64,000 nt of DNA from Galdieria partita (lineage: Eukaryota > Rhodophyta > Bangiophyceae > Galdieriales > Galdieriaceae), in NCBI GenBank assembly GCA_025991245.1, contig BQMJ01000003.1:186001-250000 (forward strand), read 5' to 3'. Within the stretch, counting starts at the first letter, position 1. Each line of letters opens with the position of its first letter. Position numbers and translations under genes: made by a program. Under the pieces are notes generated by a model. It had not been told where the DNA came from, made no database searches, and saw nothing but the letters and a program-made list of their open reading frames with translations. Shown piece after piece: positions 10,870 to 21,256 of the stretch.

Positions 10870-11232
10870 TTATGAAGAGTGATATTGAGTATTATTTCGT
10901 TCTTCTGGCAGCGTTTCACCTCTTTTACGTGCCTCATCTTCAAGAACCAAACGGGCACTTAATACCTTTGCTTGTAAATATTTACTGCCACCTTTGCTAG
11001 GGTCATTCAACTTGTATAACTGGTCACTTCTTTCAACTATTTCCTTTAAACTAGCGTCTTTTCTAACACCAAACAAGTCAGAAGCTTCATCTAATGTCAT
11101 TCTCTTGCGAGTTCGTGTTACAGAAGCTGCACCGGGTGCCGGACTAAAAGCCTGGTCCACAATTTCTTTCAAAGCCTTTGCCAGGTATTCCTTATTCGAA
11201 AACCACCATGTCGCAATTTTCCTGGTGGACAT
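10870..11232 (-). CDS. PAM16: TIM16/PAM16, J-like subunit of the mitochondrial import motor, 120 aa
   Basis: Residues about 45-100 (MTLDEASDLFGV, then LKEIVERSDQLYKLNDPSKGG and SKYLQAKVLSARLVLEDE) are the degenerate J domain of PAM16. The usual HPD tripeptide of J proteins is absent and 'LNDPSKGGS.YLQ.KV..A...L' is present, which separates PAM16 from PAM18. PAM16 binds PAM18 on the matrix side of TIM23 and restrains its stimulation of mtHsp70. The N-terminus (MSTRKIATWWFSNKEYLAKALKEIVDQAF) is shorter than usual, but LAKALKEIVDQA resembles the helix before the J domain. The ATG at 11232 is preferred over an upstream TTG; an unseen upstream exon is possible. The gene is divergent from the Tudor-like gene, with about 100 bp between starts. 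Confidence 0.82.
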   Translation of the reverse strand: MSTRKIATWWFSNKEYLAKALKEIVDQAFSPAPGAASVTRTRKRMTLDEASDLFGVRKDASLKEIVERSDQLYKLNDPSKGGSKYLQAKVLSARLVLEDEARKRGETLPEERNNTQYHSS

Positions 11233-11332
11233 AAGAAAATGAAGTGTATCAACCAACAGACTACTGATTTCAGTCTAAACAACAACAACACCGTCCAAAC
11301 AAGCCATAAATTGTAATGCTCAATTGCTGATA

Positions 11333-12436
11333 ATGAATGCAGCTCATGAGTGGTGGCAACAAGAAACTAACGTTAAGCCTGAAGATATTGTAGATATTGT
11401 AAAAACAGACCCAAAGATTGAGGAATGGAGAAAGTTTTTGATAGAAGAACTTCTGGAGGATCGTTTAGTAGCTGCGTTGAGAGAGGAGAGTGAAAGACTT
11501 GCAACACTACAGGTGACTGGAGTAGTTGAGAAAGGGAGTCGTTGGGATGCCACTTTACAAAGAGATGTTTTACAAAGAGTTCGTAGAGAGATTAAGAAGA
11601 GTCTCGTTTATCAACGTTTTCGAGAAGAACTTAAAGCCAGGCTAAACAGCACAAAAATAAAGGAAGAATTGAAGCAACTTTGTGCCAGTTGTTTAGAACT
11701 AAAAGAGAAGTCCTCAACTGTGAAAAACCTAAACGAGAATGTAGATAATACCAACTTTTCCAGTTGTAAAAAGGAAGCAGTGGATTCGAAGGCAATTTCC
11801 AATTGGGAAGAAGAACCAGTTTTGGAAAACAACACTACAACAGTTTCAAAGCCAGAAACGTTGATGAAAATGGAAAGGAATGAGACGCAAGTTGTTCAAG
11901 TGGAACCCGAAGAGTCGAAACTAGGAGACTCCCGTGGTGTGAATGATTGTGACGACGTTGCAGTGTCAAGTGTTACAAATGATGAACACTTTGTTGAGAA
12001 CACTGAGAGCAACTTCATTGGAAATGAAGAATTGTGTGTAAATACTGAAAATTCAAGTTGTAAACAGAGTTGCCCTTTGGAGACTCAAGTAGGAAGACGC
12101 GACGTTAGTGAGATATCAAACAATGCTGAAAAGGATATGCGTTTGTTGAATGTCTCGAAACAGTCCAAAGTCCCAAAAAAGACAAAGAACATGAGAGATA
12201 AAGAATTGAAGAATACAGAGCCCGTTGATCAAAGTGCAATTGCACAGTCTTTGGGTTATAAGATGACTGGTCGAAAGGTCAAGTTGTTGCGCTTTACGGA
12301 GAAAGGTCAGATGAAGTGGTTATCGGCTCAAGTTTTGGACTATAAGGAAGAATCGCAACAGCACAAGGTTATAACAGAGCAAGGAGATGAAGAATGGATT
12401 CTCTTTTCCCATGAAAACATTCTGCTATCTAAATAA
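11333..12436 (+). CDS. Tudor-like domain protein with helical N-terminus, 367 aa
   Basis: This is a single exon from the ATG at 11333. Residues 1-115 are strongly helical and charged (IEEWRKFLIEELLEDRLVAA, then VLQRVRREIKKSLVYQRFRE), loosely recalling the SHG1/BOD1-type helical domain. The middle 170 residues are acidic, Ser/Thr/Asn-rich and probably disordered. The last 60 residues (GRKVKLLRFTEKGQMKWLSA, QVLDYKEESQQHKVITEQGDEEW) form a Tudor/PWWP-like barrel: 'V.LLRF...G...W..A.VLDY......H.V....GDEEW..L'. Tudor-like modules bind methylated histones or proteins, so a nuclear chromatin role is plausible. I do not assign a named family. It converges with TOE1 across a 41-bp gap. Confidence 0.6.
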   Translation: MNAAHEWWQQETNVKPEDIVDIVKTDPKIEEWRKFLIEELLEDRLVAALREESERLATLQVTGVVEKGSRWDATLQRDVLQRVRREIKKSLVYQRFREELKARLNSTKIKEELKQLCASCLELKEKSSTVKNLNENVDNTNFSSCKKEAVDSKAISNWEEEPVLENNTTTVSKPETLMKMERNETQVVQVEPEESKLGDSRGVNDCDDVAVSSVTNDEHFVENTESNFIGNEELCVNTENSSCKQSCPLETQVGRRDVSEISNNAEKDMRLLNVSKQSKVPKKTKNMRDKELKNTEPVDQSAIAQSLGYKMTGRKVKLLRFTEKGQMKWLSAQVLDYKEESQQHKVITEQGDEEWILFSHENILLSK

Positions 12437-12477
12437 CACTTTGAATCAAAAAGCATATGAAAAATGTTGTTTGAAAT

Positions 12478-13837
12478 TCATTCTAATGCCAATGACGTTG
12501 TACGAGACAAATATATGGAATTCCTCTTTTTCGTTACATAAGACAAACCTTTTGAATGTAAATATGTGGCAAAAACGTAACCGGTACAAAAGGCGTCGTA
12601 GCCTGCGGAATGGTCAGAATATGAGAAGGTGCCATTTCCACGATTACAATCAAAGTGACTTTCGGACTTGTCAGTTGAAACATTGGAACAATCTCTTCCA
12701 TTACTTTTCATAAAGATTTGTGGGTTCCCATTAGTTGAACTGGTACCTGTGACATTGGCAGAAAGAAACTCAACATCAGGCTTGTTTCCTTCGAAAGGCG
12801 GGGTCGTTTCGGTATGATTAGGAATGTTTTCAGGAGCCCAACATTGTATAAATGTTTCATATTCACTTTCCCGCTTTTGATTCCATGATACACATAACTT
12901 ATAAACAGCATCTAAGGAAGTTTCATTTTCACTGTCATAACTTAAGAGTTTGGTGTCATAAATACATGGCAAGAGTTGGTGGATATTCCTAACAAATTCT
13001 TCACTGGTGTTAGGCATACTGTCTTCAAAAGAACTGTACAGAAAGGCCAAATCTAACAAACCATTGTGAAATACAATAGGAATATCTGTTTGTCCTAAGT
13101 GAGCCAATAAACCCAAAGGCAAGATACTCAAAAGACTAGACTTTCTTCCAGTTCGTTCCTTATCTTCGGATTTGGAAAGGTTGAGAAAGAGTTCTGAGTC
13201 TTCCTTCTTCCTTCTCCTTTTACTTCTTTTCCTTTCACTCGACCTTTGTTTTGTAGTTTCCTTTCTTTCCCAGATAGAAGTTTTGTATACTTGCAACAAC
13301 TGGTAGTCCTTATTGCAGGAAGGACGAGTATAATATATACCATCAAGAAATAATCGAGTAAAGTCAAACCCATGCCTCGCCAAAAAAGTTGCACTTGAAG
13401 GTGACATCACGAAATCGTCACTGGAGAGTAATAAAAAGTCAAAAGTTCTCACAAGAAACTTCAAAGGAGGTCTCTGGTTCTCTTCATCGACGGTTATCTG
13501 ACCTTTCAATAATTCTGATCCTTTCCTTGTAGGACAAGTATCAACCGAACAAAAGACGCTGAATCCAACAGAAAATATAGCTCTGTTACTCACTATTTGT
13601 TTCAGACCGTCGTATTTTTCGCTTAGGCAACTTAAAGAAAACTCCTTGAGTACAAAACTCGAATTATATTGTAGTATACAACTGTTCTTACTTTCCATAA
13701 TGAAGTTTGACGTCTCCTAACCCAGAAAACTCTGTATCCACAGCTACAAAATAAGCACTTTCTAAAGCTTCAAATAAAGACTCCCATCCTATTCTGGCAC
13801 CTCCTCTTGTGACAGGTACTATTTGTGGCAATTGCAT
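12478..13837 (-). CDS. TOE1: TOE1-like CAF1/DEDD 3' exonuclease (deadenylase), 432 aa
   Basis: Exon 1 (13837-13692) and exon 2 (13630-12478) are joined by a 61-nt intron. Exon 1 holds the ExoI motif in ESAYFVAVDTEFSGLGD. Exon 2 adds FLVRTFDFLLLSSDDFVMSP, FLARHGFDFTRLFLDGIYYT, HNGLLDLAFLY (ExoII Asp), CIYDTKLL and AGYDAFCTGYVFATYLHS (ExoIII). The order and spacing match TOE1, which trims 3' ends of snRNAs and other small nuclear RNAs in Cajal bodies. An insertion with a dense basic stretch (SERKRSKRRRKKE) is a likely nuclear-localisation signal. The CCCH zinc finger of animal TOE1 is not seen. An alternative exon beginning with ATG 14038 was considered but would need a 130-nt intron. Plain PARN or CNOT7 orthology is less likely. 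Confidence 0.8.
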
Positions 13838-14167
13838 TCCAAGTAGATAGAAAAGACATAATCTTCACTCTCAATAATATGTTGGAATGATTACATATTT
13901 TATATATTGTCCTGTCTTGAAATGTAGTCAACCCCCAACAAAACTACTAACCTCGAAAGGATCTTTGTTCACTTCATAAAAATGAAACTTTGGTTTATCA
14001 GGAATGTCGTGGACACAAATAAGCAATGGAGCATTCATTGTGTCTCGTTGGCTTCCACACAAGTCCATTCGAATAGTGTTTGAAGCAGTGCTCTTTGTGA
14101 ATTTTGTTCTGTTGGAAACGAGAAAGACAATTGTCTCGATTGGACCTAACTGTTTAAGAAGAAACTT
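13838..14167. other. Divergent intergenic region, TOE1 / FBXO3-like
   Basis: This is a 330-bp divergent promoter region. A minus-strand ATG at 14038 opens 30 codons ending at a weak GTTAG donor. It could be a leader exon of TOE1 but has no family support. No RNA gene is seen. Confidence 0.35.
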
Positions 14168-15789
14168 ATGTTTGTGGAACTTTCCGACGATATCTTAGCA
14201 AAGATATTTGGTTTTCTTGAAGCAAGTGACGTTCTTCGCTGCAGTTTAGTGTGCAAATCCTGGTATCGGGTAGCTTTTGGAGATCAAATATGGTGTAACC
14301 TTTGTGAGCGCTATTTTTTACCAAACACTCTAAGGAGTCTAGTGACAAAATTGGAAGAGAACGCGATTACAGTATGCAAAAGTTGTTGTTCTGAGTCAGC
14401 CTCGTTAGGATCTTTGGATTTTGGGTTTGTTGAATCAGGCAGGCAAACGCCAGAATATGATTCAACAGATAGCGACCGTTCGGATTCTTCCACAGCAACA
14501 GAACCTCCAACTATATTATGTGGCACAAAATTGTGTTGTTGTCAGAAAAGAAAGAGGCTTGCTATCCTTATCGAAGAGTTTCTAAACGACAGCCATAATT
14601 CATGTAGCAAATATTCACTGTTCAAAGAATTCTTTCATTATTTCTCCCGAGGTTCATATTATGTGAGTCGCCTAGTCAAAGTCTTGGATACTTTAGAAAC
14701 ATTTTGTCGAAGAGCAAATTTGGCTGCAGCATATACTCTACTTCCTGGTGTTGATGAAAGCTGCATAGAAGAACAACTTGGAAATGAACTACCTCCAGAT
14801 TTGTACTGTCTCTATCGTTTATGCAGTGGCCAATATATTCCTTCAGACTATTCACAGTTTCAAGGCATTCTAGGAGGATATTTGTTTTATGATGTTCTAG
14901 TAGATTGGAATCTTGCCATAGTTTGTCGCATGCATGTTTCTGAACTAGAAAGTCATCGAATACTAAAGGTATGTTTTCATTGCGTTATATTGAAAGAATA
15001 TTGAATTCCTATCGGCTTAGATTGGACAAGATATGTTTTGGCACAATAATCGCGGAAGTCAAGGTCTTTTCGTTGATTTGGATACAAAGCATGTCATTGA
15101 GCTGACACAAAATCATTATGTCATTGCTTCAAAGGACATTGTAACTTATCTTGAGAAATATGTAAAGGATTTGTCTAGTAACAGTCTTATGATTGATCGA
15201 AACACGAAACAGATATTGCGTTTTTCTCTTTGTGCCACTTATTCAGGCTATTCTGATGTTGTAACAGGATATATCCGTATTCAAGCAACTTGTCTTTTTG
15301 TTCCAGGAATAAGCAAATTCTGTAACTCTCAAGAACAAGATGAATTCGTATTCGCTTATCGAATAAGAATCTCAATGTTATCATCGGCTCCTTCTCATTA
15401 CATGTTTCGTTTGGAACAGCGACACTGGATAGTAACAGATACGGATGGACATGTAGAGAATATTCGTGGCCCTGGAGTGATAGGAGAGGTATGAAACTTC
15501 TTTTATTGGATTTATCATTTCTTAATATTGATAGCATCCCGTTTTCTATCCCGGAAGTGTTTTTGACTATGCTTCTTGTGCACCTCTCAGAGGACCTGTT
15601 GGTAAAATGAGGGGTTCCTTTACATTTCGTCCTTTACATCATGAATCCGGTTCTGAGATTGCAACACCTTTCATTGCACATGTTGGAGAGTTGCAACTCA
15701 ATTTTTTTGAACGTTATAGTTTTCCTTCGGATTCTCCTCAAAAATATTTGCAACTTCAAGAAATTTGGCAGAGAAATCATTTCATTTGA
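14168..15789 (+). CDS. FBXO3: FBXO3-type protein: F-box + SUKH + ApaG, 507 aa
   Basis: The three exons are 14168-14968, 15021-15488 and 15535-15789, with introns of 52 and 46 nt. Residues 1-45 are an F-box (LSDDILAKIFGFLEASDVLR, CSLVCKSWYRVAF) that would bind SKP1 in an SCF ligase. A Smi1/Knr4 (SUKH) domain follows, with GNELPPDLYCLYRLCSGQ and LGGYLFYDV. The C-terminal third is an ApaG/DUF525 beta-sandwich: YRIRISMLSSAPSHYMFRLE, HWIVTDTDGHVENIRGPGVI, then FDYASCAPLRGPVGKMRGSF. This domain order is the one known from FBXO3 of animals and plants. The substrates in algae are unknown. Its stop faces that of the IQ-motif gene across 28 bp. Confidence 0.86.
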
Positions 15790-15817
15790 ATATCGAATGG
15801 AATGTTATTCTTCAGAA

Positions 15818-17261
15818 TTATGCTGAGAATTTATTAATTAAACTTTCTCTGACGGCTCCTACGACATCTTGTAGACAGTGATGCAAGTTGACATAATAGT
15901 ATTTCTTAAATACATGTTCTCTGATTTTTGCAAGTGTGACCAAATCCAGCTGTTCTTCCAGAGAAGCAAGGGAATATAGATTTGTTTTTCCATTTGCTGA
16001 AGCTATAGATGAAGTCCTTTTAAAAATAACAGCTACATACATCAGCAGTTGTTCCAAAGAGATGGCAAAAAGCATATTATTTCTGGTCATGGCTGCTCGC
16101 CAACTGGTTTGAATCTTTATGGCTGCAATTTGTCTCAATAATTCCTTTGTATCGTCATGTGACCGATGGTTTCTACAGTTACATTGTTTTAAGTGATAAT
16201 TTTTGTGTCCAGATGGAGTTGTATGCATTCTAGGTATTTTCGTTAGAGACTTGTTTCTTCCTTGTCCGTTTGATGAACAGAAACACTGGAAGACAAGGTT
16301 GATGTGCTGAATACTGAAATGCTCTGCCAAGACTAGAATCATCAACCTTCCTGTAGAGGAGCGAAGTTTTCTAAGACATACTATTGCTTGTTCTAAATTA
16401 TAGTGAGAGCTGTAGATGAATACCAATCCACAACGTCGATGTACTTACTTTTGCACTCGCTTGTGAAGGGTCTCAAAGTTAGGGACTCGTTATCGTCCGT
16501 CGTATTTATATACTGGATGGAATGTTGCAGCATAATCAGAATATTTTTCAACTTTTCTATCCAAGGTTGGCATTCCTGTTGAAGGCAGTAGATTTTTCTC
16601 CTGAAAGAGTCTTTCTTTGGTATTGTTCTTGCTTGCAGTGACCACGCTTTATATTGTATATTATTCCATTCCATTTGATTGATCATTTGTTCGTTATCAT
16701 TTGGAATTTCGGAATATTTCTTTGAAATTATTGTATCTAGGATATTTTTGTTATTACAAGTAAAGGAACTTCCGTATTGGAGGATTACCTGGAATATTTT
16801 GCGAATGGACATTGTCTTGTTGCATCTCTTGTATCATTTGGATAGTTTGCGATAATATTTGTATGCGTTCTAAAATGTATTCACAAGAACGATGTTGAAG
16901 ATAAACTCGGCTTACGTTTTCCTTTTTCAGTGTATGTTGCACTATGCAACTTATTCGGAATATGGCTTTCGTCAGAAGCCACATCATTTTTCTCCAAAGA
17001 AGCTTTGAGGACCTGTAGTTCAATGAGAGAGAAAGATTCTTGTAGCCATTTTAGAACATAAGCTATTTGATGAGACGGTATAAGATACTGGCAGTCAAAA
17101 AGCTTTTTAGCTTCTTCTTCTTCTTCTACAACTTCATCTTCGTCTTTTGTATCAGAAGAGTCTGTTGAGATTTGTTCCGTTGCTTCTTCGTTGCTCATCT
17201 TAGAATAATGAAGAATGGCTATTGCCATCCATTGGTCATCGGTTCCTGTATCTTTTGGCAT
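15818..17261 (-). CDS. Unrecognised protein with acidic stretch and IQ-like motif, 429 aa
   Basis: Four exons are inferred: 17261-16916, 16869-16789, 16736-16449 and 16392-15818. The introns are 46, 52 and 56 nt, with consistent phases. The start is the ATG at 17261, because the longer frame begins at GTG. Residues 20-50 include a run of glutamates (VVEEEEEAKK). The middle is helical and glutamine-rich. Near residue 330 AAIKIQTSWRAAMTR fits the IQ consensus (IQxxxRxxxxR), so calmodulin or a light chain may bind there. No enzyme motif or membrane segment is visible. I do not recognise the family. It is divergent from the dehydratase gene. Confidence 0.6.
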
Positions 17262-17371
17262 TTTTCTGTTCAACACTCGGCTTTGGTCAGGAAAAAATGC
17301 GATTGCGCCAAAGTTATTTGTTTTTGTATAACTTTGCTTGCGCACTCGGTTGGTGGGTAATAAGTAAATAG

Positions 17372-18112
17372 TATTCTGCAGAAACTTGTATTTCTTACCT
17401 TTTTTTTTGTAAAAGGACCTACATTATCTCTCGAGTGGGAAAGCTAGCATCTATCGGTTACGGTATCGAGAATACGTACTCCGTGATCAAGCAACCTTTT
17501 GTTTTTTGGCAGTGTTTTCAGTTACTGGAAGTGTTACATGCAGCCTTGGGAATAGTTCGAAGTTCAGTTATTACAACCTTCATACAAGTTGCTTCTAGAC
17601 TTATCATTCTTTTGGCAATTGTATATAGAGTTCCCGAAGTACAGGGTTCAGTATTCTTTACAACTCTGACAGTAGCGTGGTCTCTAGCAGAAATTCCCAG
17701 GTACCTGCACTATGCACTTTCTTTGACTGGAGGCCGTACGACAGTAGCTACTTGGCTACGGTAAGTAATACCCCTTTTGCTCTATTCGTCTAAGTTTTTG
17801 TCCAAAGCTATTCCGGGTTTCTGGTCTTATATCCACTAGGAGCTGGAAGTGAAATGGTACTTTTGTATATTGCCATGCCTTATATAAGGGATAGAGGCAT
17901 TTGGTTGTTGAAACTTCCAAATAAGCTTAACTTTGCCTTTGACTTTTACAAAGTTTGTTGGGTTTTATTGTTTTTGTATTTACCGGTAAGTTGTTTATTT
18001 TTGTATCAACTCAACTGTAATCGTTTGAAAGGGTCTACCTTTTATGTATGCACATATGTTACGTCAACGAAAGAAGTATCTAAGTAGTCAACATAAGAGG
18101 AGAGTTGACTGA
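17372..18112 (+). CDS. PHS1: Very-long-chain 3-hydroxyacyl-CoA dehydratase (HACD/PHS1/PAS2 family)
   Basis: Three exons are seen: up to 17760, 17808-17985 and 18032-18112, with introns of 47 and 46 nt. The product is a multi-pass ER protein that removes water from 3-hydroxyacyl-CoA in fatty-acid elongation. Family signatures are YGIENTYSVIKQPFVFWQ, LLEVLHAALGIVRSSV, VYRVPEVQ, AWSLAEIPRYLHYALSL (contains the catalytic Tyr/Glu neighbourhood), YSGFLVLYPLGAGSE and the ending YLPGLPFMYAHMLRQRKK. The frame is open from 17372, but no ATG or the expected first membrane helix was found. The true first exon is therefore unresolved; a short upstream exon is likely. The C-terminal basic RRKK-like tail fits ER retention. 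Confidence 0.8.
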
Positions 18113-18158
18113 GTAAACGCAATAAATTTGTTTTTTTGAAAATGTTCCGTTTTCATTC

Positions 18159-19697
18159 ATGTTCATTGCGTTGATATTTTGGTCTAGTCTTGGTTTTCTG
18201 TTTCAGACCTTTTGGCGGTTCTCTTTGCCTGTTGCCTTTGTTCTATTTGTGTTACATGTTGTACTACTTTCCTTTTTGAACAGTAAGAGAGTATGCAGGT
18301 AATTGAAAACTTTTGAGCATCAGATCTGTAGCATACTTAGAGAATTCTTGGTCAAGTGGGGAAAAGGTAGCTGCTGTAGTTGTCTTGGGTGATCTAGAGC
18401 GGAGTCCACGTATAGTCAATCAAGCAATTTGTCTATCTCACTGTGGTTTTCTTGTAGAACTTGTAGGCTTTGTGAACGCCGAACAGAAAAAGTCGGTGGT
18501 TCCTAGTGAACGAATATGCGTAATCTCGTTGAAAACTTTCTTACGTACCCAGAAACGTTCAAAGTTACTCTACGCAGCGACAGCGTTGTTGGTTGCTGTA
18601 GAAAGATTTATTTTGCTCATGTATCATCTTTGTTGTTTCCGGAGACCTCACTATTCGTTGATATTGGTACAGAATCCACCAAGCGTGCCTACTTTAGTAG
18701 TCGCCTGGTTTGCATCACGTTTTATACATAGAGCTGCATTTGTCATTGACTGGCATAATTTTGGATATACAATGATGCAAGTTTCTCATGCTCCACTTAT
18801 CCTCGTGAATTTAGCAAAAGCTTATGAACGCACTTTTGGACAGTTGGCAACAGCGAGTTTTTGTGTTTGTGCTGGTGCTCAAAACTTTTTACAAAAAAAT
18901 TGGAACATAACAAGTGTTTTATTGTATGATTTTCCAACGGAAAGGTTTCGGCTCTCTACCAAAGACATTAGCAAGTCACTACTGAAACAACTGTATATAT
19001 CCACATTAGGCAAGCATAAGTTATCATACGATGAAATAGAATCTCCATCGAATAATTTCCCTTTGGTAGCTGTTTCATCTACAAGTTGGACTCCCGATGA
19101 GAATATGCAGTTACTGTTGGATGTTTGTATCGAGTTGGATCGACGCCTCTCTTTGAAATATTCTGGCACTGCTGACAAAATGATAGCGAGTCCAAAGTTG
19201 TATATTTTAATTACAGGAAAAGGACCTCAAAGAGCTTCTTTTGTGGATCGTCTTTTAGAGTTGGATTTGCGGTACATTTTAGTGGATACTGTTTGGCTAC
19301 AATGGGAGGAATACGTTCAGCTATTGAAAGCTGCTGACTTTGGTATATCTTTGCATTTTTCATCTTCTGGCATCGATCTTCCCATGAAGGTAAGAGGAGA
19401 AATATTTCGTAGTTCATACTTATTCTTTGGTACGTTTAGGTTGTAGATATGTTTGCTTGTGGTCTACCGGTTTTGTCTTATCGCTATGGATGCATTGATG
19501 AATTGATACATCAAGGAAAGAGTGGATTATTGTTCGAGAGTGCCGACGAGTTGTGTGACATTTTGTTCAACTTACTTAATGACGAGGGAATGCAAATATT
19601 ATCCAATATGCGTGAGTATCTAAAGGCCAATCCATTACCTGTTTGGGAAGATGAATGGCTGCGCACAGCCAAACCAGTGTTGGAAAGTATCACTTGA
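18159..19697 (+). CDS. ALG1: ALG1 chitobiosyldiphosphodolichol beta-mannosyltransferase, 479 aa
   Basis: The exons are 18159-18282, 18332-19389 and 19440-19697, with introns of 49 and 50 nt. Exon 1 supplies two hydrophobic stretches (FIALIFWSSLGFLF and VAFVLFVLHVVLLSFL) as the membrane anchor, and the start is the ATG at 18159. The GT33 body begins VAAVVVLGDLERSPRIVNQA and contains AFVIDWHNFGYTMM, ITGKGPQ and the donor-site segment ADFGISLHFSSSGIDLPMKV followed by VDMFACGLPVL. ALG1 adds the first mannose to GlcNAc2-PP-dolichol on the cytosolic ER face, starting N-glycan core assembly. The length is normal for the family. Confidence 0.9.
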
Positions 19698-19824
19698 TAG
19701 TCTTGTTGAATTATATATATGTGGGAAAGAGAGGAATGCTTATTGCATTTAAGAAACATTCGCCATTTCTCTTTAAAAGGATAAAACCCAAACGACAATT
19801 TAGATAAAACTCACATCGTTGAAC

Positions 19825-21162
19825 ATGTCTCTAGATGGTTTTATTCACAACTGCAGTGTTTTGCTGGAGCAAAGACGAGGGAAGGAATTATCAGACTGCT
19901 TATCCATTTACAGCGTCTCTTTAAGACAAGTCTCGTCCCAGTGGAGACAGAATTTGTCTTTGAAAGGAAAGTTACCGAGCCCTTATGATGACTTTATTTC
20001 ACAAGTCATTGCTGCTGCTGCACACTTTGAAACACAAATAGAAACATGTTTTTCGTATCTTGCTGAGGCTTTTCGAATACTTTGTAATTTTCTTAGAGAA
20101 GAAAAGTCTTGGATTGTTCCGGTTCTGTTGAAGCTATCCAGGGAGCTTCGACAGATTGCAGAAAAGGTGTCGTATAATCTATTGACTTGGCTTTTGTTTA
20201 TACAGCATATCAGGTTGACGCGAATCAGCCAAAAGACTTGGCAAATTCGGGAAAGTTGGAAGAGACTGAATCCCTCTTAAAAAGAGCGTACTCTTTAGTC
20301 GTGAATGATCGGTTGGCAGCGGAAGAGTCCAAGAAAATGGCTTCGTTAGAGTTAGTCAATCAGTTATTTCGTATTTATTTCAAACTGAATACGGTTCATC
20401 TTTGTCGAAGCCTGATTAGACAAGTGGAAGGACCAAGTAAGACATTGCCAAATTTTTCTCCTCAGTGTTGCAACTTACCGTGGATATGTTCGATAAGGTT
20501 TTCCATCCTTTGAGCTTTTTCCTATTAGTCATCAAGTCACTTTTTGTTTCTTTGCTGGTAGACTTCGTCTCTTTGATGATGACTTTAAAGCTACCGAAGA
20601 ACACCTTGGATTTGCTTTTCGAAATTGTCCACAGAGATATTGGAAAAGTCGTCGACAGATATTGATATATTTAATACCTGCGAGAATTGTATTAGGAAGG
20701 CTACCTTCAACTGAGTTGATTCACAAATATCAGTTGAGTCAGTATTATGAAAAACTAGTTCGTTGTGTTCATATTGGAGACGTGGCTGGAGTCCATGCTT
20801 CGCTTGAGAGATGGGAGGAATTTTTTATACGTCGGGGCGTCTACTTTGTCTTGGAATATTTGAAATTGATCACTTTGAGAGTTTTTTTCAAACGGATATA
20901 CAAGTTGTTGGGTTCGACTAGATTGAAATTACCTGATTTACAATGTGCCTTGAAAATTGCAGGATATGAAATGGATATAGATGAACTTGAATGTTGCTTG
21001 GCTAATCTAATTTATCAAGGCTATATCAAGTAAGTAGATTTACATAATAGAAACTTCCACTCAATTCACATGGTTAGGGGTTATATTGCTCACAAAAGAC
21101 ATATTTTGGTAGTCAGTAAAGTGGATCCGTTTCCACGTCTAAGAAATGTTATTTCAAAGTGA
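19825..21162 (+). CDS. PCID2: PCID2/Thp1-like PCI-domain protein (TREX-2 mRNA export), 393 aa
   Basis: The four exons are 19825-20166, 20214-20436, 20498-21029 and 21078-21162, with introns of 47, 61 and 48 nt. Diagnostic segments: LFRIYFKLNTVHLCRSLIRQ, SHQVTFCFFAGRLRLFDDDF, ATEEHLGFAFRNCP, ILIYLIPARIVLGRLPS, RRGVYFVLEYLKLITLRVFF and the winged-helix end [38 protein letters not shown]. This matches PCID2/Thp1, which with Sac3/GANP and DSS1 couples transcription to nuclear export. The ATG at 19825 (MSLDG) is used; the frame otherwise opens with TTG. A 26S proteasome RPN12-like PCI protein fits less well. Confidence 0.88.
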
Positions 21163-21256
21163 AGAATGAATGTTAGTGACACATTTTGAAAATGGACTCT
21201 TTCGTTGACCTAGAGCAGTCGAGTCCAGCAAAGCTACTACCGAATGTATTTATAGA

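Noticed and set aside
10588-10875. 95-codon plus-strand frame
   Set aside because: GTG start, no homology, overlaps the TIM16 3' end on the opposite strand.
14004-14198. 64-codon plus-strand frame before the F-box gene
   Set aside because: Overlaps the F-box start in another frame and has no domain signal.
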